Source of the DNA: Thermococcus celer Vu 13 = JCM 8558
GTDB lineage: Archaea > Methanobacteriota_B > Thermococci > Thermococcales > Thermococcaceae
Direction: 5' to 3'
DNA length: 64,000 bases
Assembly (NCBI RefSeq): GCF_002214365.1
Contig: NZ_CP014854.1
Span: forward strand, 310,001 to 374,000
The notes under the pieces were generated by a model. The model saw nothing but the letters and a program-made list of their open reading frames with translations, did not search any database and had not been told where the DNA came from. Position numbers and translations under genes: made by a program. Below are positions 17,546 through 26,333 of the stretch, piece after piece. Numbering within the stretch: position 1 is the first letter of the stretch; each line of letters begins with the position of its first letter.

Positions 17546-19297
17546 ATGGCAATGAGAGAAGCAGCGTTTTTAATAACCCTCATTTTAATCATCGGCTCAC
17601 TTCCCCTCACGGCCGGAAAGGGTGTGGAGAAGCCGGTTCAGAGGGATGTCTTTCTGTACGACTACTTCTCGGAAGTCCTGGTTCACTTCGAGTACTCCCT
17701 GAAGTACACGCTGGCCAACGAGAGCTACGGCCTGAAACTGGCCACTCAGACCCTCAACGAACTGGAACTTATAAACACAGAGGCCATGTACTACAGGGAC
17801 AGGGGCGTTGACTCACCAGTGATGGAGGTCATCCCCCCCTTCTACGACTTCGCCAGGGAGCTCGTTACATTGGACAACATGACCCTCGAATTCCAGAGGA
17901 AGCCCACCCCTGCTCTGGCGGCCGGGATAACCGGCACCATTAGGAGGATGGAGGGGGATCTAAATAAGATCTCAGCGCTCAGGCTCCGGAACGGCACGAA
18001 GGTTCTGGCATTCAACACGGAGAAGGTTGGTAAGTACCTGGAGGCCATAAGGAAGCTCGTCTCCAAGACGGGTCCGACAGGGAAGTTAATGATAGGGATC
18101 TCAACCAACAGTCCCATCCTCCACCAGAACGTCACGATCTTTGGCTCCTGTCCCGGCAACGAGACCGTTACGATCGTGATAGCCGGAAAAAACTCCACCA
18201 TCCTCATCCCGATAAAACCCATCAACGGGCTCTTTTCCACAACGTACTCCTTCGATAGGCTTGGAACGTACACCGTATATGCCACCCAGCGGGGAAACAG
18301 ATCCAACGTGGTAACCGTCACCGTCAGGAAGATCCCCTCCCTCTTTCTGGCCCCGGATGCCGTGAGTGCCCTCTTGAATCAAACGGCCACGATATCCGGA
18401 AAGCTCGTTGACTACTACGGGAAACCCCTGGGGGGGCGGAATATAACGGTTGGAAACGAATCGCTGACCACTAACCCGGACGGAAGCTTCTCAAAGGGAT
18501 ACCTCTCCCCAAAAGCCATCGGTTTCAGGGTATCATTGAAGTTTGATGGCGATTCAACCCACTCGGGAACGACAAAAACCGTTACCGTTAAGTTCAAGCG
18601 CTACCCCGTGACTATAACGCTGAACGGTCCCCAGGAGATAACCCTCGGGAAAACGGCCTCTTTCACTGGAAACATTCGACCCCGCCTGAGCGTCCCCATT
18701 AGCATATACGTCAACGGCAAGCCCTACCTTAACTTAACATCTGAAGAGGGAAACTTCTCCTTCACGTTAAGGCCTGAGGAAACAGGCGATATCGAGGTGT
18801 ACGCCGCGTTCCCCGGCAACGAGGTTTACGGGGAGGCAACCTCCAACGTGCTGACGATCAACGTGGTTTCGCCGTTGAGCAGGTTACCGAGGTACATCGA
18901 GACCACGTTGATAGCTCTCGTCTTTATGGGTGGAATCATCATTCTCAAACGTAAGAAACGGCACCCGACGAGAAAACTCGAAAAAATTAGGGAACCTTCA
19001 CCCGTACAGGGGAGGGACGAAGGGCCAACAACCGCAGCCGAAGTCGAAATACCGAAGGACGTCGGTGAAGCCTACCGGTTACTCAGGGAGAAGTTAAGGG
19101 ATCGCTTCGGGGTAGGCGAGAGCCTCACTCCGAGGGAGGTCCTTGGGATACTGAAGGGCAGGGAGTTTTACCCCTACCTCGAGAGGGTCACTTTACTCCA
19201 CGAGAAAGCCGTTTACGGGAACGTTCCGCTAACAACGGAGGAGCTTGCGGAGTTCATAGAAGACGTAAGGAGGATCATGGAGGGGGATTCCAGATGA
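17546..19297 (+). CDS. Secreted/anchored surface protein with Ig-like repeats and C-terminal DUF4129-like domain
   Basis: About 583 residues: signal peptide (AAFLITLILIIGSLPLTAG), a helical region to about residue 190, then two to three beta-rich Ig-like repeats (around 195-275, 280-365 and 370-455) with many N-x-S/T sites. A single membrane segment (TTLIALVFMGGIIILKR) is followed by a cytoplasmic domain with YRLLREKLRDRFGVGESLTP and a Leu-rich end as in DUF4129. DUF4129 proteins sit in MoxR-DUF58-transglutaminase operons, matching the genes that follow. The start is one of several close codons; ATG 17546 is chosen. The role is unproven; an envelope assembly or sensing protein is likely. Confidence 0.75.
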   Translation: MAMREAAFLITLILIIGSLPLTAGKGVEKPVQRDVFLYDYFSEVLVHFEYSLKYTLANESYGLKLATQTLNELELINTEAMYYRDRGVDSPVMEVIPPFYDFARELVTLDNMTLEFQRKPTPALAAGITGTIRRMEGDLNKISALRLRNGTKVLAFNTEKVGKYLEAIRKLVSKTGPTGKLMIGISTNSPILHQNVTIFGSCPGNETVTIVIAGKNSTILIPIKPINGLFSTTYSFDRLGTYTVYATQRGNRSNVVTVTVRKIPSLFLAPDAVSALLNQTATISGKLVDYYGKPLGGRNITVGNESLTTNPDGSFSKGYLSPKAIGFRVSLKFDGDSTHSGTTKTVTVKFKRYPVTITLNGPQEITLGKTASFTGNIRPRLSVPISIYVNGKPYLNLTSEEGNFSFTLRPEETGDIEVYAAFPGNEVYGEATSNVLTINVVSPLSRLPRYIETTLIALVFMGGIIILKRKKRHPTRKLEKIREPSPVQGRDEGPTTAAEVEIPKDVGEAYRLLREKLRDRFGVGESLTPREVLGILKGREFYPYLERVTLLHEKAVYGNVPLTTEELAEFIEDVRRIMEGDSR

Positions 19298-20292
19298 ACA
19301 AGACGATAAGGTACCTCATCCTCATCCTCCTCATCCTGACGTTCCTGACCATGCCCCTCACCGTTCCGATGTTCAAGAGCTCCACCGCCTACAGCATGTT
19401 CAACACCGGCTGGGACGGGGTTTCCGGGTTCGCGAGGCTGGCCTATCACAGAGGAAAGACGATAACGCCGATCTTCCAGTCGTTTGATATCGCCGGAGTG
19501 GGGGACCTCGACGGCGTCCTCCTGATAATAGGGCCCAACGTGACGTTCACGGCGGCCGAGATGGAGGGGATAAAGCTCTTCCTGGAAAGGGGAAACACCC
19601 TCTTCATAGCCGACGACTTCGGGACGGGAAACGAGATACTCCGGGCTCTAAACGTGCCGGTTGGGATCTCAAAAGACCCCCTCAGGGATTTCTTCTACGA
19701 CAAAGACGACAGGTTCGTGGTCTCCGTAAGGATAGAAGACCCCATCCTTGCCCGGAACGTTACGGAGATCATCACCAACGAGCCCTCTGCCATAATAGTC
19801 ACAGGAAATGGCGAGGCCTACGCCAGCAAGGTCTCCATGGTGAACTTCCACAGGAGAATGTTTCCACTGCTGACGGAGGTCAGGTACGGGAAGGGAAGGA
19901 TAGTGGTGCTGTCCGACCCGGATGTCCTGACGAACCAGCTCTACGGAGAAAACGAGCCGTTCCTGAGGAACCTGATAGACTACCTCGGCGGGGATAGGTT
20001 TTACATCGACGAGGCCCATCATCCTGATTTCAACCTCTACACCACCGGCACCGTTACGATAACCCGCGTGCTCTCAAGGAGGACGGCTATTGGGTTGATG
20101 CTCCTCATAGCAACGATGATACTGCTGTGGGAAATCGGAGCCTTCGGGATAACGGCACGGTTGACGTCGCGCCTCCTCGCGCGCCTTTTCAATGAAAACG
20201 AAAACGTTGAAGAGGTTGCCCTCCTCCTCGCGGAGGAGAGGGGCTGGGACGAGAAGGAGATAATTGAGATGCTCGAAAGGATGGGTGGTTGA
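19294..20292 (+). CDS. DUF4350-type membrane protein
   Basis: A 332-residue protein with an N-terminal helix (YLILILLILTFLTMPLTVPM), an extracellular alpha/beta domain resembling the GATase-like DUF4350 fold (GDLDGVLLIIGPNVTFTAAE, LFIADDFGTGNEIL, GRIVVLSDPDVLTN), a second helix (IGLMLLIATMILLWEIGAFG) and a short cytoplasmic tail. It overlaps the upstream gene by four bases and ends just before the MoxR start. DUF4350 proteins regularly accompany MoxR/DUF58/DUF4129 in archaea and bacteria. Its biochemical role is not known. Confidence 0.75.
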   Translation: MNKTIRYLILILLILTFLTMPLTVPMFKSSTAYSMFNTGWDGVSGFARLAYHRGKTITPIFQSFDIAGVGDLDGVLLIIGPNVTFTAAEMEGIKLFLERGNTLFIADDFGTGNEILRALNVPVGISKDPLRDFFYDKDDRFVVSVRIEDPILARNVTEIITNEPSAIIVTGNGEAYASKVSMVNFHRRMFPLLTEVRYGKGRIVVLSDPDVLTNQLYGENEPFLRNLIDYLGGDRFYIDEAHHPDFNLYTTGTVTITRVLSRRTAIGLMLLIATMILLWEIGAFGITARLTSRLLARLFNENENVEEVALLLAEERGWDEKEIIEMLERMGG

Positions 20293-20293
20293 T

Positions 20294-21214
20294 ATGATAC
20301 TCGAAAAGATCCAAAAAGAAGTTGGAAAGGCCATTGAGGGCATGGACGACGTGGTCGAGCTCATGACGATAGCCCTGCTGGCGGAGGGACACGTACTCCT
20401 TGAGGGGGTTCCCGGAATAGCCAAGACGACGCTCAGCAAGAACTTCGCGGGAACCCTCGGGCTGAAGTTCTCGAGGATACAGATGACGCCCGACCTCCTC
20501 CCGGCGGACATCCTGGGCCACACGTTCTATGACATGCGCGCGGGCGAGTTCAAGATAAGGAAAGGGCCGATATTCGCCAACGTCGTCCTCGTAGACGAGA
20601 TAAACCGGGCCTCCCCGAAAACGCAATCGGCCCTGCTCGAGGCGATGGAGGAGAAGCAGGTAACCATAGAGGGACTCCCGCTCAAGCTACCGGAACCCTT
20701 CATAGTGCTCGCCACCAGGAACCCCGTTGAGCTGGAGGGTGTCTATGAGCTCCCCACGGCTCAAACGGACCGTTTCATGATGAAGATAGACCTGACTTAC
20801 CTACCGGAGGAGAGCGAGAAGAGGATGCTCCGGAGGAAGAGCCTCGGCGAGTTCTCGAAGGCGAAGCAGGTGGTTCTCGGTACAGAACTCGCGAGGGCAA
20901 GAAGGGAGGCCCAGAAGGTTCACGTCAGCGACGCGATAATCGACTACATCTACGAGATCGTCAAGGCCACGAGACTGGATGAGAGGGTTATACTGGGTGT
21001 CTCACCGAGGGGAGGCGAGCACCTGCTTTATACGGCCAGGGTGAAGGCTTACCTTGAGGGAAGAACCTACGTGATCCCCGATGACGTCAAGTGGCTGGCC
21101 GTTCCAGTGCTCGCCCACAGGATCGTCGTCAAACCCGAGTACGAGGTCGAGGGCGTCAACGGAAAAACTGTGGTCAGAGAAGCTCTCGAGAACGTAGAGG
21201 TGCCGACCGAATGA
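20294..21214 (+). CDS. MoxR-family AAA+ ATPase
   Basis: A 306-residue cytoplasmic ATPase. Walker A is GVPGIAKTTL, Walker B is VVLVDEINRA, the sensor segment is VLATRNPVELEG and the arginine-finger region is LPTAQTDRFMMK, all typical of MoxR. MoxR proteins act as chaperone-like ATPases with partner DUF58/VWA proteins, usually for maturation of envelope or metalloprotein complexes. ATG 20294 follows GGTGGTTGAT. Its stop overlaps the DUF58 start by four bases, supporting a MoxR-DUF58 functional pair. The client is unknown but probably an envelope protein of the same operon. Confidence 0.92.
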   Translation: MILEKIQKEVGKAIEGMDDVVELMTIALLAEGHVLLEGVPGIAKTTLSKNFAGTLGLKFSRIQMTPDLLPADILGHTFYDMRAGEFKIRKGPIFANVVLVDEINRASPKTQSALLEAMEEKQVTIEGLPLKLPEPFIVLATRNPVELEGVYELPTAQTDRFMMKIDLTYLPEESEKRMLRRKSLGEFSKAKQVVLGTELARARREAQKVHVSDAIIDYIYEIVKATRLDERVILGVSPRGGEHLLYTARVKAYLEGRTYVIPDDVKWLAVPVLAHRIVVKPEYEVEGVNGKTVVREALENVEVPTE

Positions 21215-22497
21215 AGCCAGCGGAAGTCATCCTATCCCTTGCCGCGGTGGTCTCGGCAACGGCGTACCTCCTTGCCAGCCCGGCCGTTGCGTTAATCGGG
21301 GTGGTTCTGATGGCCTACTACGCGCTGGCCAGGCTCAGCTTCGAGCCGAGGGTCAGGGTCAGCCGGCGTTTTCCTGCCAGGGGAACGGAGAAGGAACCTT
21401 TAAAGGCCGAGATTCACATTGAAAACGACTCCCCCATCCCCGGCGTATTGAAGATAAGGGAAACCTCCGAGAAGGCCTTTGCAAAGGACCTTAGGGTGGA
21501 GTTGAAACCCGGCGAGAGGAGGTACGTAACCCAGACGATAGTGCCCCAGTCCAAGGGCAGGGTAGACTTGAAGGGTAAAGCGGAGTTCGAGGACGCCCTC
21601 GGCCTGTTCAAGGAGGACGTTAAAGTAGAGGAGCACGGAGGGATAACCGTTTTCCCCTCGCCGGGTAGCATAGGGGAAGCGATGAAAGAGAGGAGGCAGG
21701 TGGAGGCGCTCGCGGAGGCAGAAAAGGCCCTTGGAATCGGCGCGGAAACTTTGGACTTCGAGGAACTCAGGGAGTTCATGCCGGGCGACGATATAATCAG
21801 AGTAGACTGGAAGGCAACGTCAAGACTCCAGACGCTCATAGTCAGGGTGTTCAAGAGGGAGACCCTCGCGGACGTTTATCTCCTGATAAACGTGGCTAAG
21901 GAGTTCAGGAGGGAGATGAGGCCGGGCAGGATCGACTACCTCGTCCTGATAACCTCCCAGTTAACCGCGTACTTCAAGCACTTCGGGCACGCGATCAAAG
22001 TAATAGCTTACGACGATTCCGGCGTCGTCAAAGTGATAGAGAATGCCTCGGATCCCCTGAAGGTGGTGCTGGAACTCGGCCTGAAGGGGGAAAGGGGCCT
22101 GCCCCAGATAACACCCTCACGTTTGTCCCCGAAAAGATCTTCCCTCGGCCGCACCGTCTCAAAGCTCAGGAAGGGAACGGAGGCATCGGGTCCCGTTGCG
22201 GCAGCCATGAAGGTCGAGAGCGGGGCTTACGTCCTTATGGTTGACGATCTCGGCCTCCATCCGGGTGAGATAATCAAAGCGTCACGGATCCTTGACAGGA
22301 AAGGGGCGAAGGCGGTTCTGCTCTACCCCAATCCTGTACTCTTCATGAGCAAGAAAGACCTGACGAAGGAGAAACTCGAAACCCTTTACAGAGCCTACCG
22401 GGAGAGAAAGGAGATGATGAAGAGGGTAATCGGGTGGATAAAGGTCATCGAGGTTGGCCCAAGGGATCTCTTGCCGAAGGTGGTGAGAAAACTATGA
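21211..22497 (+). CDS. DUF58 domain protein, partner of MoxR
   Basis: A 428-residue protein with two N-terminal hydrophobic segments (VILSLAAVVSATAYLLA and AVALIGVVLMAYYALARL), a beta-rich middle and the DUF58 hallmark REFMPGDDIIRVDWKATSR near residues 190-208, followed by a VWA-like alpha/beta region (DVYLLINVAKEF, YVLMVDDLGLHPGE). DUF58 proteins are encoded next to MoxR and are thought to work with it. The start overlaps moxR as ATGA and the end overlaps the next gene in the same way. Confidence 0.9.
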   Translation: MKPAEVILSLAAVVSATAYLLASPAVALIGVVLMAYYALARLSFEPRVRVSRRFPARGTEKEPLKAEIHIENDSPIPGVLKIRETSEKAFAKDLRVELKPGERRYVTQTIVPQSKGRVDLKGKAEFEDALGLFKEDVKVEEHGGITVFPSPGSIGEAMKERRQVEALAEAEKALGIGAETLDFEELREFMPGDDIIRVDWKATSRLQTLIVRVFKRETLADVYLLINVAKEFRREMRPGRIDYLVLITSQLTAYFKHFGHAIKVIAYDDSGVVKVIENASDPLKVVLELGLKGERGLPQITPSRLSPKRSSLGRTVSKLRKGTEASGPVAAAMKVESGAYVLMVDDLGLHPGEIIKASRILDRKGAKAVLLYPNPVLFMSKKDLTKEKLETLYRAYRERKEMMKRVIGWIKVIEVGPRDLLPKVVRKL

Positions 22498-23045
22498 TAG
22501 GGCTGGTGGCTTCCATCCTCGTGGGTGTGGCCCTCCAGAACTACCCCTTCCTCCTGGCCGCCATCCCGTACCTCCTCCGGGTGAAGAGCAGGAACCTGAG
22601 CCTGATGGCGTTCTACGGCTACGTTATCCTGCTCGCCCTCACCCTTCCGGGGGGGTCCATATACAGCTGGGAAGGCATCAAAACGGCGCTCTTCGCCTCC
22701 ACTTCAACCTTCCTTCTTCTCGACGACGTTCTAAGGGGTGTTAGGATAGGGGAGAAAGAGGCGATTATCTCGGGCGTCCTAATAGCATCGGCCTTCAACG
22801 ACTACGCCCTCTCGGTCGCCCTCATCGGGGTTACCCTCTACCTGGCTTATCTGTACTTCGGAAAGGCAGTTTATTACCTCGCGGGATGGCTCGGAGCATC
22901 GGTTATCGCGCTCGCCATGATGAAAGACCAACTTAAAGATCCGGTTGCCCAGACGTTCGTTGTAATCGGTCTCGGGCTGATCCTCCTGATGGTCTCAGAG
23001 AGGAAGAACGTTGAGTTCCTGGAGGTGGGCCTCCGGGAGGAGTGA
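22494..23045 (+). CDS. Polytopic membrane protein of unknown function in the MoxR operon
   Basis: A 183-residue protein with about six hydrophobic segments and very short loops (LVASILVGVALQNYPFLLAA, LMAFYGYVILLALTLPGG, YALSVALIGVTLYLAYLYF, AQTFVVIGLGLILLMVS). ATG 22494 overlaps the DUF58 stop (ATGA). No family is recognised. Its place between DUF58 and the archaeosortase suggests a membrane component of the same system. Confidence 0.7.
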   Translation: MIGLVASILVGVALQNYPFLLAAIPYLLRVKSRNLSLMAFYGYVILLALTLPGGSIYSWEGIKTALFASTSTFLLLDDVLRGVRIGEKEAIISGVLIASAFNDYALSVALIGVTLYLAYLYFGKAVYYLAGWLGASVIALAMMKDQLKDPVAQTFVVIGLGLILLMVSERKNVEFLEVGLREE

Positions 23046-23052
23046 TCGGTTT

Positions 23053-24054
23053 TTGATTTTTTCACTTGCCTTCACCGCTGTCATATTCGCGGTTTACAGA
23101 ACTCCCGCCGTTCTGTACCTTGGATTGCTCTACTCGATGATGGTGGCATTCTCACGCGGGGGACTCGTGGAGAGAACGCTAAGGCTGGACGCTCAGGCCC
23201 TCGTTGGGGTTCTTTTAGTGGGAATCTCCCCGGTATTCCTGATCGTCCGATTTGGCGAGTACCCGAGTCCCGCGACATTTCATGCGCTGGTTCTAATAGG
23301 GGTATCACTTCTGCTCTTCGAGGTGAAGAGCACAGCGCTACCGAACTCAATCGCGCTCTTCGAAATGTCTTTAGCTGCGGCCGTCAGAATGGAGATTGTA
23401 GAGAGGATGATAGCCAGAACGAGCGACATCTTCGTCGGGGCCACCTCCCACCTCGTGCGCTGGATGGTGGATCTATCCGGCATCCCAATCAAGGTTCAGG
23501 GCAACACGGCGGTGGTGAGGAACAGCATCATCGTGATAGGGTCCGGTTGTTCGGGACTCGACGCCTTTGTGCTCTACCTCCTGGCCTCCACGCTCCTGAT
23601 ACTCCTGAGGAAATCGGGAAGAGAGGAGGCGGCGCTTCTCCTCCTGGGTGCCGTCGGGATAATCCCCCTGAACGCCCTCAGAATATTCACGCTCCTCGTC
23701 GTAGGCTACCACAGCGGGATCCCCTTCCTCGAGCTCTTCCACTCCCACCTCGGCGACCTGCCCCATCGCCACGTTGCCGCTGAAGAACGGAACTTGGGAA
23801 ACATGAATGTCCGCATAGTAGTCAACGTGCCCATCCTGGACATCGTTCCATGTGTTGCCCGAGACGTCCGTCATGGCGTCGAGCACGTCACTTCCTCCAA
23901 GCTCCCAGGCTTCGTTATTAGTCTGATTAACCCTCACCACTCCGAGCGCAACCCGTATGAAGCCATCCCCCAGAGATCCGAGCTCATCCTTCTTGATCCT
24001 TACCTCAACTGCATTGTGAGTGGTCGAGGCGGCGAATTCATCAGCGGAAGTTGA
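23053..24054 (+). CDS. Archaeosortase/exosortase-family transpeptidase, C-terminus replaced by unrelated sequence
   Basis: Polytopic membrane protein. With start TTG 23053 the exosortase-superfamily catalytic set is visible: C166 in IGSGCSGLDAF, R210 in NALRIF, and H230/H232 in LFHSHLGD. These enzymes cleave and transfer proteins with C-terminal sorting tails at the outer membrane face. After HSHLGD (about 23757) the natural last helix is absent; the frame runs about 99 codons through DNA antisense to a broken secreted-protein gene, giving a hydrophilic tail. The gene may therefore be inactive. It follows the membrane gene by seven bases. Start and subfamily are uncertain; the archaeosortase assignment is firm. 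Confidence 0.75.
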   Translation: MIFSLAFTAVIFAVYRTPAVLYLGLLYSMMVAFSRGGLVERTLRLDAQALVGVLLVGISPVFLIVRFGEYPSPATFHALVLIGVSLLLFEVKSTALPNSIALFEMSLAAAVRMEIVERMIARTSDIFVGATSHLVRWMVDLSGIPIKVQGNTAVVRNSIIVIGSGCSGLDAFVLYLLASTLLILLRKSGREEAALLLLGAVGIIPLNALRIFTLLVVGYHSGIPFLELFHSHLGDLPHRHVAAEERNLGNMNVRIVVNVPILDIVPCVARDVRHGVEHVTSSKLPGFVISLINPHHSERNPYEAIPQRSELILLDPYLNCIVSGRGGEFISGS

Positions 24055-24371
24055 GATATCGTTCCATATTCCATTGAGGAGATCGAGTCCGTAGTACCTC
24101 GTTCCGTCCCCACCCTGAACCTTAACCCACGTGTCATCTGAACTTGAAGCGCTGAAGTTGGCGAGGTTAATGGTCAGCTGACGCTCCCAGTAAGCGCTGG
24201 AGTTTAGCTCTGTCTCCGCGTGGTAGGCAAAGTAATGAATTCCAGTGCCGTCATGGTCTGTGTCTATGGTTATCATGGATCCCCATCCACGGTTATGGAG
24301 TGAGCACTAACCAGCCCAACCACTCCCCCAAGCACCAGCAAACTTAGGAGCAGGACGATCACCCTCCTCAT
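23758..24371 (-). pseudogene. Broken secreted protein gene (signal peptide plus beta-rich domain)
   Basis: ATG 24371 starts a clear signal peptide (MRRVIVLLLSLLVLGGVVG followed by LVSAHS) and then ITVDGDP, after which the frame stops (TGA at about 24276). Sense resumes in another frame at ITIDTDHDGTGIHYFAYHAE and continues through RQLTINLANFSASSSDDTW, RVALGVVRVNQTNNEAWELG and FFSGNVAMG, ending at about 23760 where the archaeosortase coding sequence begins on the other strand. The gene thus lacks a piece near its 5' end and has lost its 3' end. It looks like a secreted surface or carbohydrate-related protein; the family is not certain. Confidence 0.75.
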
Positions 24372-24605
24372 GGTACTCCCCCGGGATAGCCACATACTAA
24401 GGTTTGCAGCGAATCCGTTATTGGACTTCAGGTGTATGTATCACTCACAGAGATATGCATATTTTAGCGTATAAAGATTTCCGGGAAATTGAAAGCCAAG
24501 CTAAGGCCATCTCCCATTATACCGAACTTTCTTAACCTATGGCCCCTCCAGACAATATCACAACCGTTTTAAGCCTTCCAGCTCATACCCAATGAAGGTG
24601 ATGAA

Positions 24606-25595
24606 ATGGACCTGAAAAGGCACTGGGATCTGCTCACGATAATCGCTCTCTCACTCCTCCTGGACCTTCTCATCGCCCTCTATCCAGACAGCATCCTGAG
24701 AAAAGCCCTCGGCCTGGCCTTCGTCCTCTTCTTCCCGGGTTACGTCTTCGTGACGGCCCTCTTCCCCAACAGACCGGAACTCGACAACCTCGAGCGGCTG
24801 GCCCTGAGCTTCGGGCTGAGCATAGCGATAGTCCCGCTGATAGGCCTCGGCCTCAACTACACGCCCTGGGGGATACGGCTCCTCCCGATACTCGTCAGCC
24901 TCACGGTCTTCAACATCGTCCTTGCCATCGCCGCCATCTACCGCCGTTCGAAAGCGTTCGATCCGTGGATCCCCTGGATAACGCTGGAAAAAATAAAGGA
25001 AGAGCTCGAGTGGGAAAAGGCGAGCAAACTCGATAAGGCTTTGATGGTGATCCTCATCATCGCCATCCTGACCTCCATCGGAACCCTAACCTATATCATC
25101 ACCCATCCCAAGCCCGGAGAGGCGTTCACGGAGTTCTACATCCTCGGCCCGAACGGGAAGGCCGCCGATTACCCGACGGACCTCAAGGTTGGGGAAAACG
25201 GGACGGTCATAATCGGGATAGTCAACCACGAGCACAGGAACGTAACTTACTATGTCCAGGTCTGGCTGGTGAACCTAACTTGGGACAACGAGACCAACAC
25301 CACGCTGATCCACGGGATGTACCCGATGCCAGGCTGGTTCAACGTGACGCTACCGCCGGTTCCCGTAAACATAGAGGGCAACTGGACGCCGCAGTTCGAG
25401 AGGAACTACACCTTCAGCATCGATAGGCCTGGCAAATGGCAGGTCTGGTTCCTCCTCTTCAAGGACACACAGCCGGAGCTTCCGCCGGCCCCACCGGACG
25501 GAAACTACGCGGAAACGGATGCGAGGAACCTCATCCTCGAGGCGGTAAACGGAACGATCCAGAGCCTCAAGCTCAACGTGAACGTGAGGCCTTGA
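24606..25595 (+). CDS. DUF1616-family membrane protein
   Basis: A 329-residue protein with four N-terminal helices (LTIIALSLLLDLLIALYP; LGLAFVLFFPGYVFVTALF; LALSFGLSIAIVPLIGLGL; LLPILVSLTVFNIVLAIAA), a fifth at about residue 150 (ALMVILIIAILTSIGTLTYI) and an extracellular beta-rich C-terminal domain with many N-x-S/T sites. The FFPGY motif and layout match DUF1616. The family is common near archaeal surface glycoprotein, archaeosortase and glycosylation genes; its function is unknown. A TATA-like GTTTTAAGCC (about 24568) and AAGGTGATG precede the start. Nothing else was seen in 24372-24567 beyond A+T-rich promoter-like DNA for both directions. Confidence 0.8.
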   Translation: MDLKRHWDLLTIIALSLLLDLLIALYPDSILRKALGLAFVLFFPGYVFVTALFPNRPELDNLERLALSFGLSIAIVPLIGLGLNYTPWGIRLLPILVSLTVFNIVLAIAAIYRRSKAFDPWIPWITLEKIKEELEWEKASKLDKALMVILIIAILTSIGTLTYIITHPKPGEAFTEFYILGPNGKAADYPTDLKVGENGTVIIGIVNHEHRNVTYYVQVWLVNLTWDNETNTTLIHGMYPMPGWFNVTLPPVPVNIEGNWTPQFERNYTFSIDRPGKWQVWFLLFKDTQPELPPAPPDGNYAETDARNLILEAVNGTIQSLKLNVNVRP

Positions 25596-25663
25596 TCCTT
25601 TCATATTGTTTGGGTTGTAAAATTATTCTTACGCCCCTATCCAGATATTACTTGAGCCAATAG

Positions 25664-25717
25664 AAAAATTTATAAGCGTTCACACCGCAATTCCCCTGCC
25701 TACTATAATGGGTGGTG
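25664..25717 (+). promoter_or_regulatory. Promoter and ribosome site of the TasA-like gene
   Basis: AAAAATTTATAAGC (25664-25676) is a strong archaeal TATA box with an A-rich element before it. GGTGGTG (25711-25717) lies five bases before ATG 25722. The spacing gives an untranslated leader of about 25 bases and suggests high expression, as expected for a structural surface protein. Confidence 0.6.
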
Positions 25718-25721
25718 CTGT

Positions 25722-26321
25722 ATGAGATATGGGGAAGTTGTGGCGATAGGTGTTCTCGCGGCCCTGCTGGTGCTGGCGGGTCCGGCCAGGTCCATCTTTA
25801 CCGACGTTGCGCACTCCAACGACAACGAGTTCGGCTCGGGCGAATTTGACATAGCCGTAAGCAAGGACGGAAGCAGATTCTACAACGACATCAAGCTTTT
25901 CGAGTTCTCCAACCTGAAACCCGGCGACGAGAGGACGTTCACCTTTTACATCAAGAACCGCGGTGACGTCGACGTCTCCAGGATGACCATGACCCTCAAC
26001 ATCAAAGACCTCGAGGAGAGCGAGATGAGTCCGGCCGAGAAGGCCGTCGACAACACCACCGACGTCGGGGAGCTGAGCAAGTACCTTGTAGTGAACGAGC
26101 TGAGGGTGCATCTCGGAGACCAGTCCTGGACCGTCGATTCCACGAAGGGGAGGACCCTAAGCGAACTGAGCGGAGTGGAAATAGGGCTCCTCAATGGGCA
26201 ACAACTCAAAGCCGGCGAGGTTCTGGAGGTCGAGGTGACGGTGAGGTTCTCGGAGAAGGCCGGCAACGAGTGTCAAACTGACAAAACCATCGTCGATATG
26301 GAACTCAACGCGGAGCAGTGA
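25722..26321 (+). CDS. TasA/camelysin-like secreted fibre protein (SipW-type signal)
   Basis: A 199-residue secreted protein. The signal segment (VVAIGVLAALLVLAGPARS) is followed by IFTDVAHSNDNEFGSGEFDI, the pattern of the TasA/CalY family in which the mature N-terminus precedes an early N-E-F segment. The rest is a jelly-roll-like beta domain (FEFSNLKPGDERTFTFYIKN, DVDVSRMTMTLNIKD). TasA forms biofilm fibres in Bacillus, and archaeal relatives form bundling pili by donor-strand exchange, so a structural fibre subunit is likely. No SipW-type signal peptidase is nearby. It is monocistronic and convergent with the DUF2283 gene. Confidence 0.75.
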   Translation: MRYGEVVAIGVLAALLVLAGPARSIFTDVAHSNDNEFGSGEFDIAVSKDGSRFYNDIKLFEFSNLKPGDERTFTFYIKNRGDVDVSRMTMTLNIKDLEESEMSPAEKAVDNTTDVGELSKYLVVNELRVHLGDQSWTVDSTKGRTLSELSGVEIGLLNGQQLKAGEVLEVEVTVRFSEKAGNECQTDKTIVDMELNAEQ

Positions 26322-26333
26322 ACTTTTAGTTTC

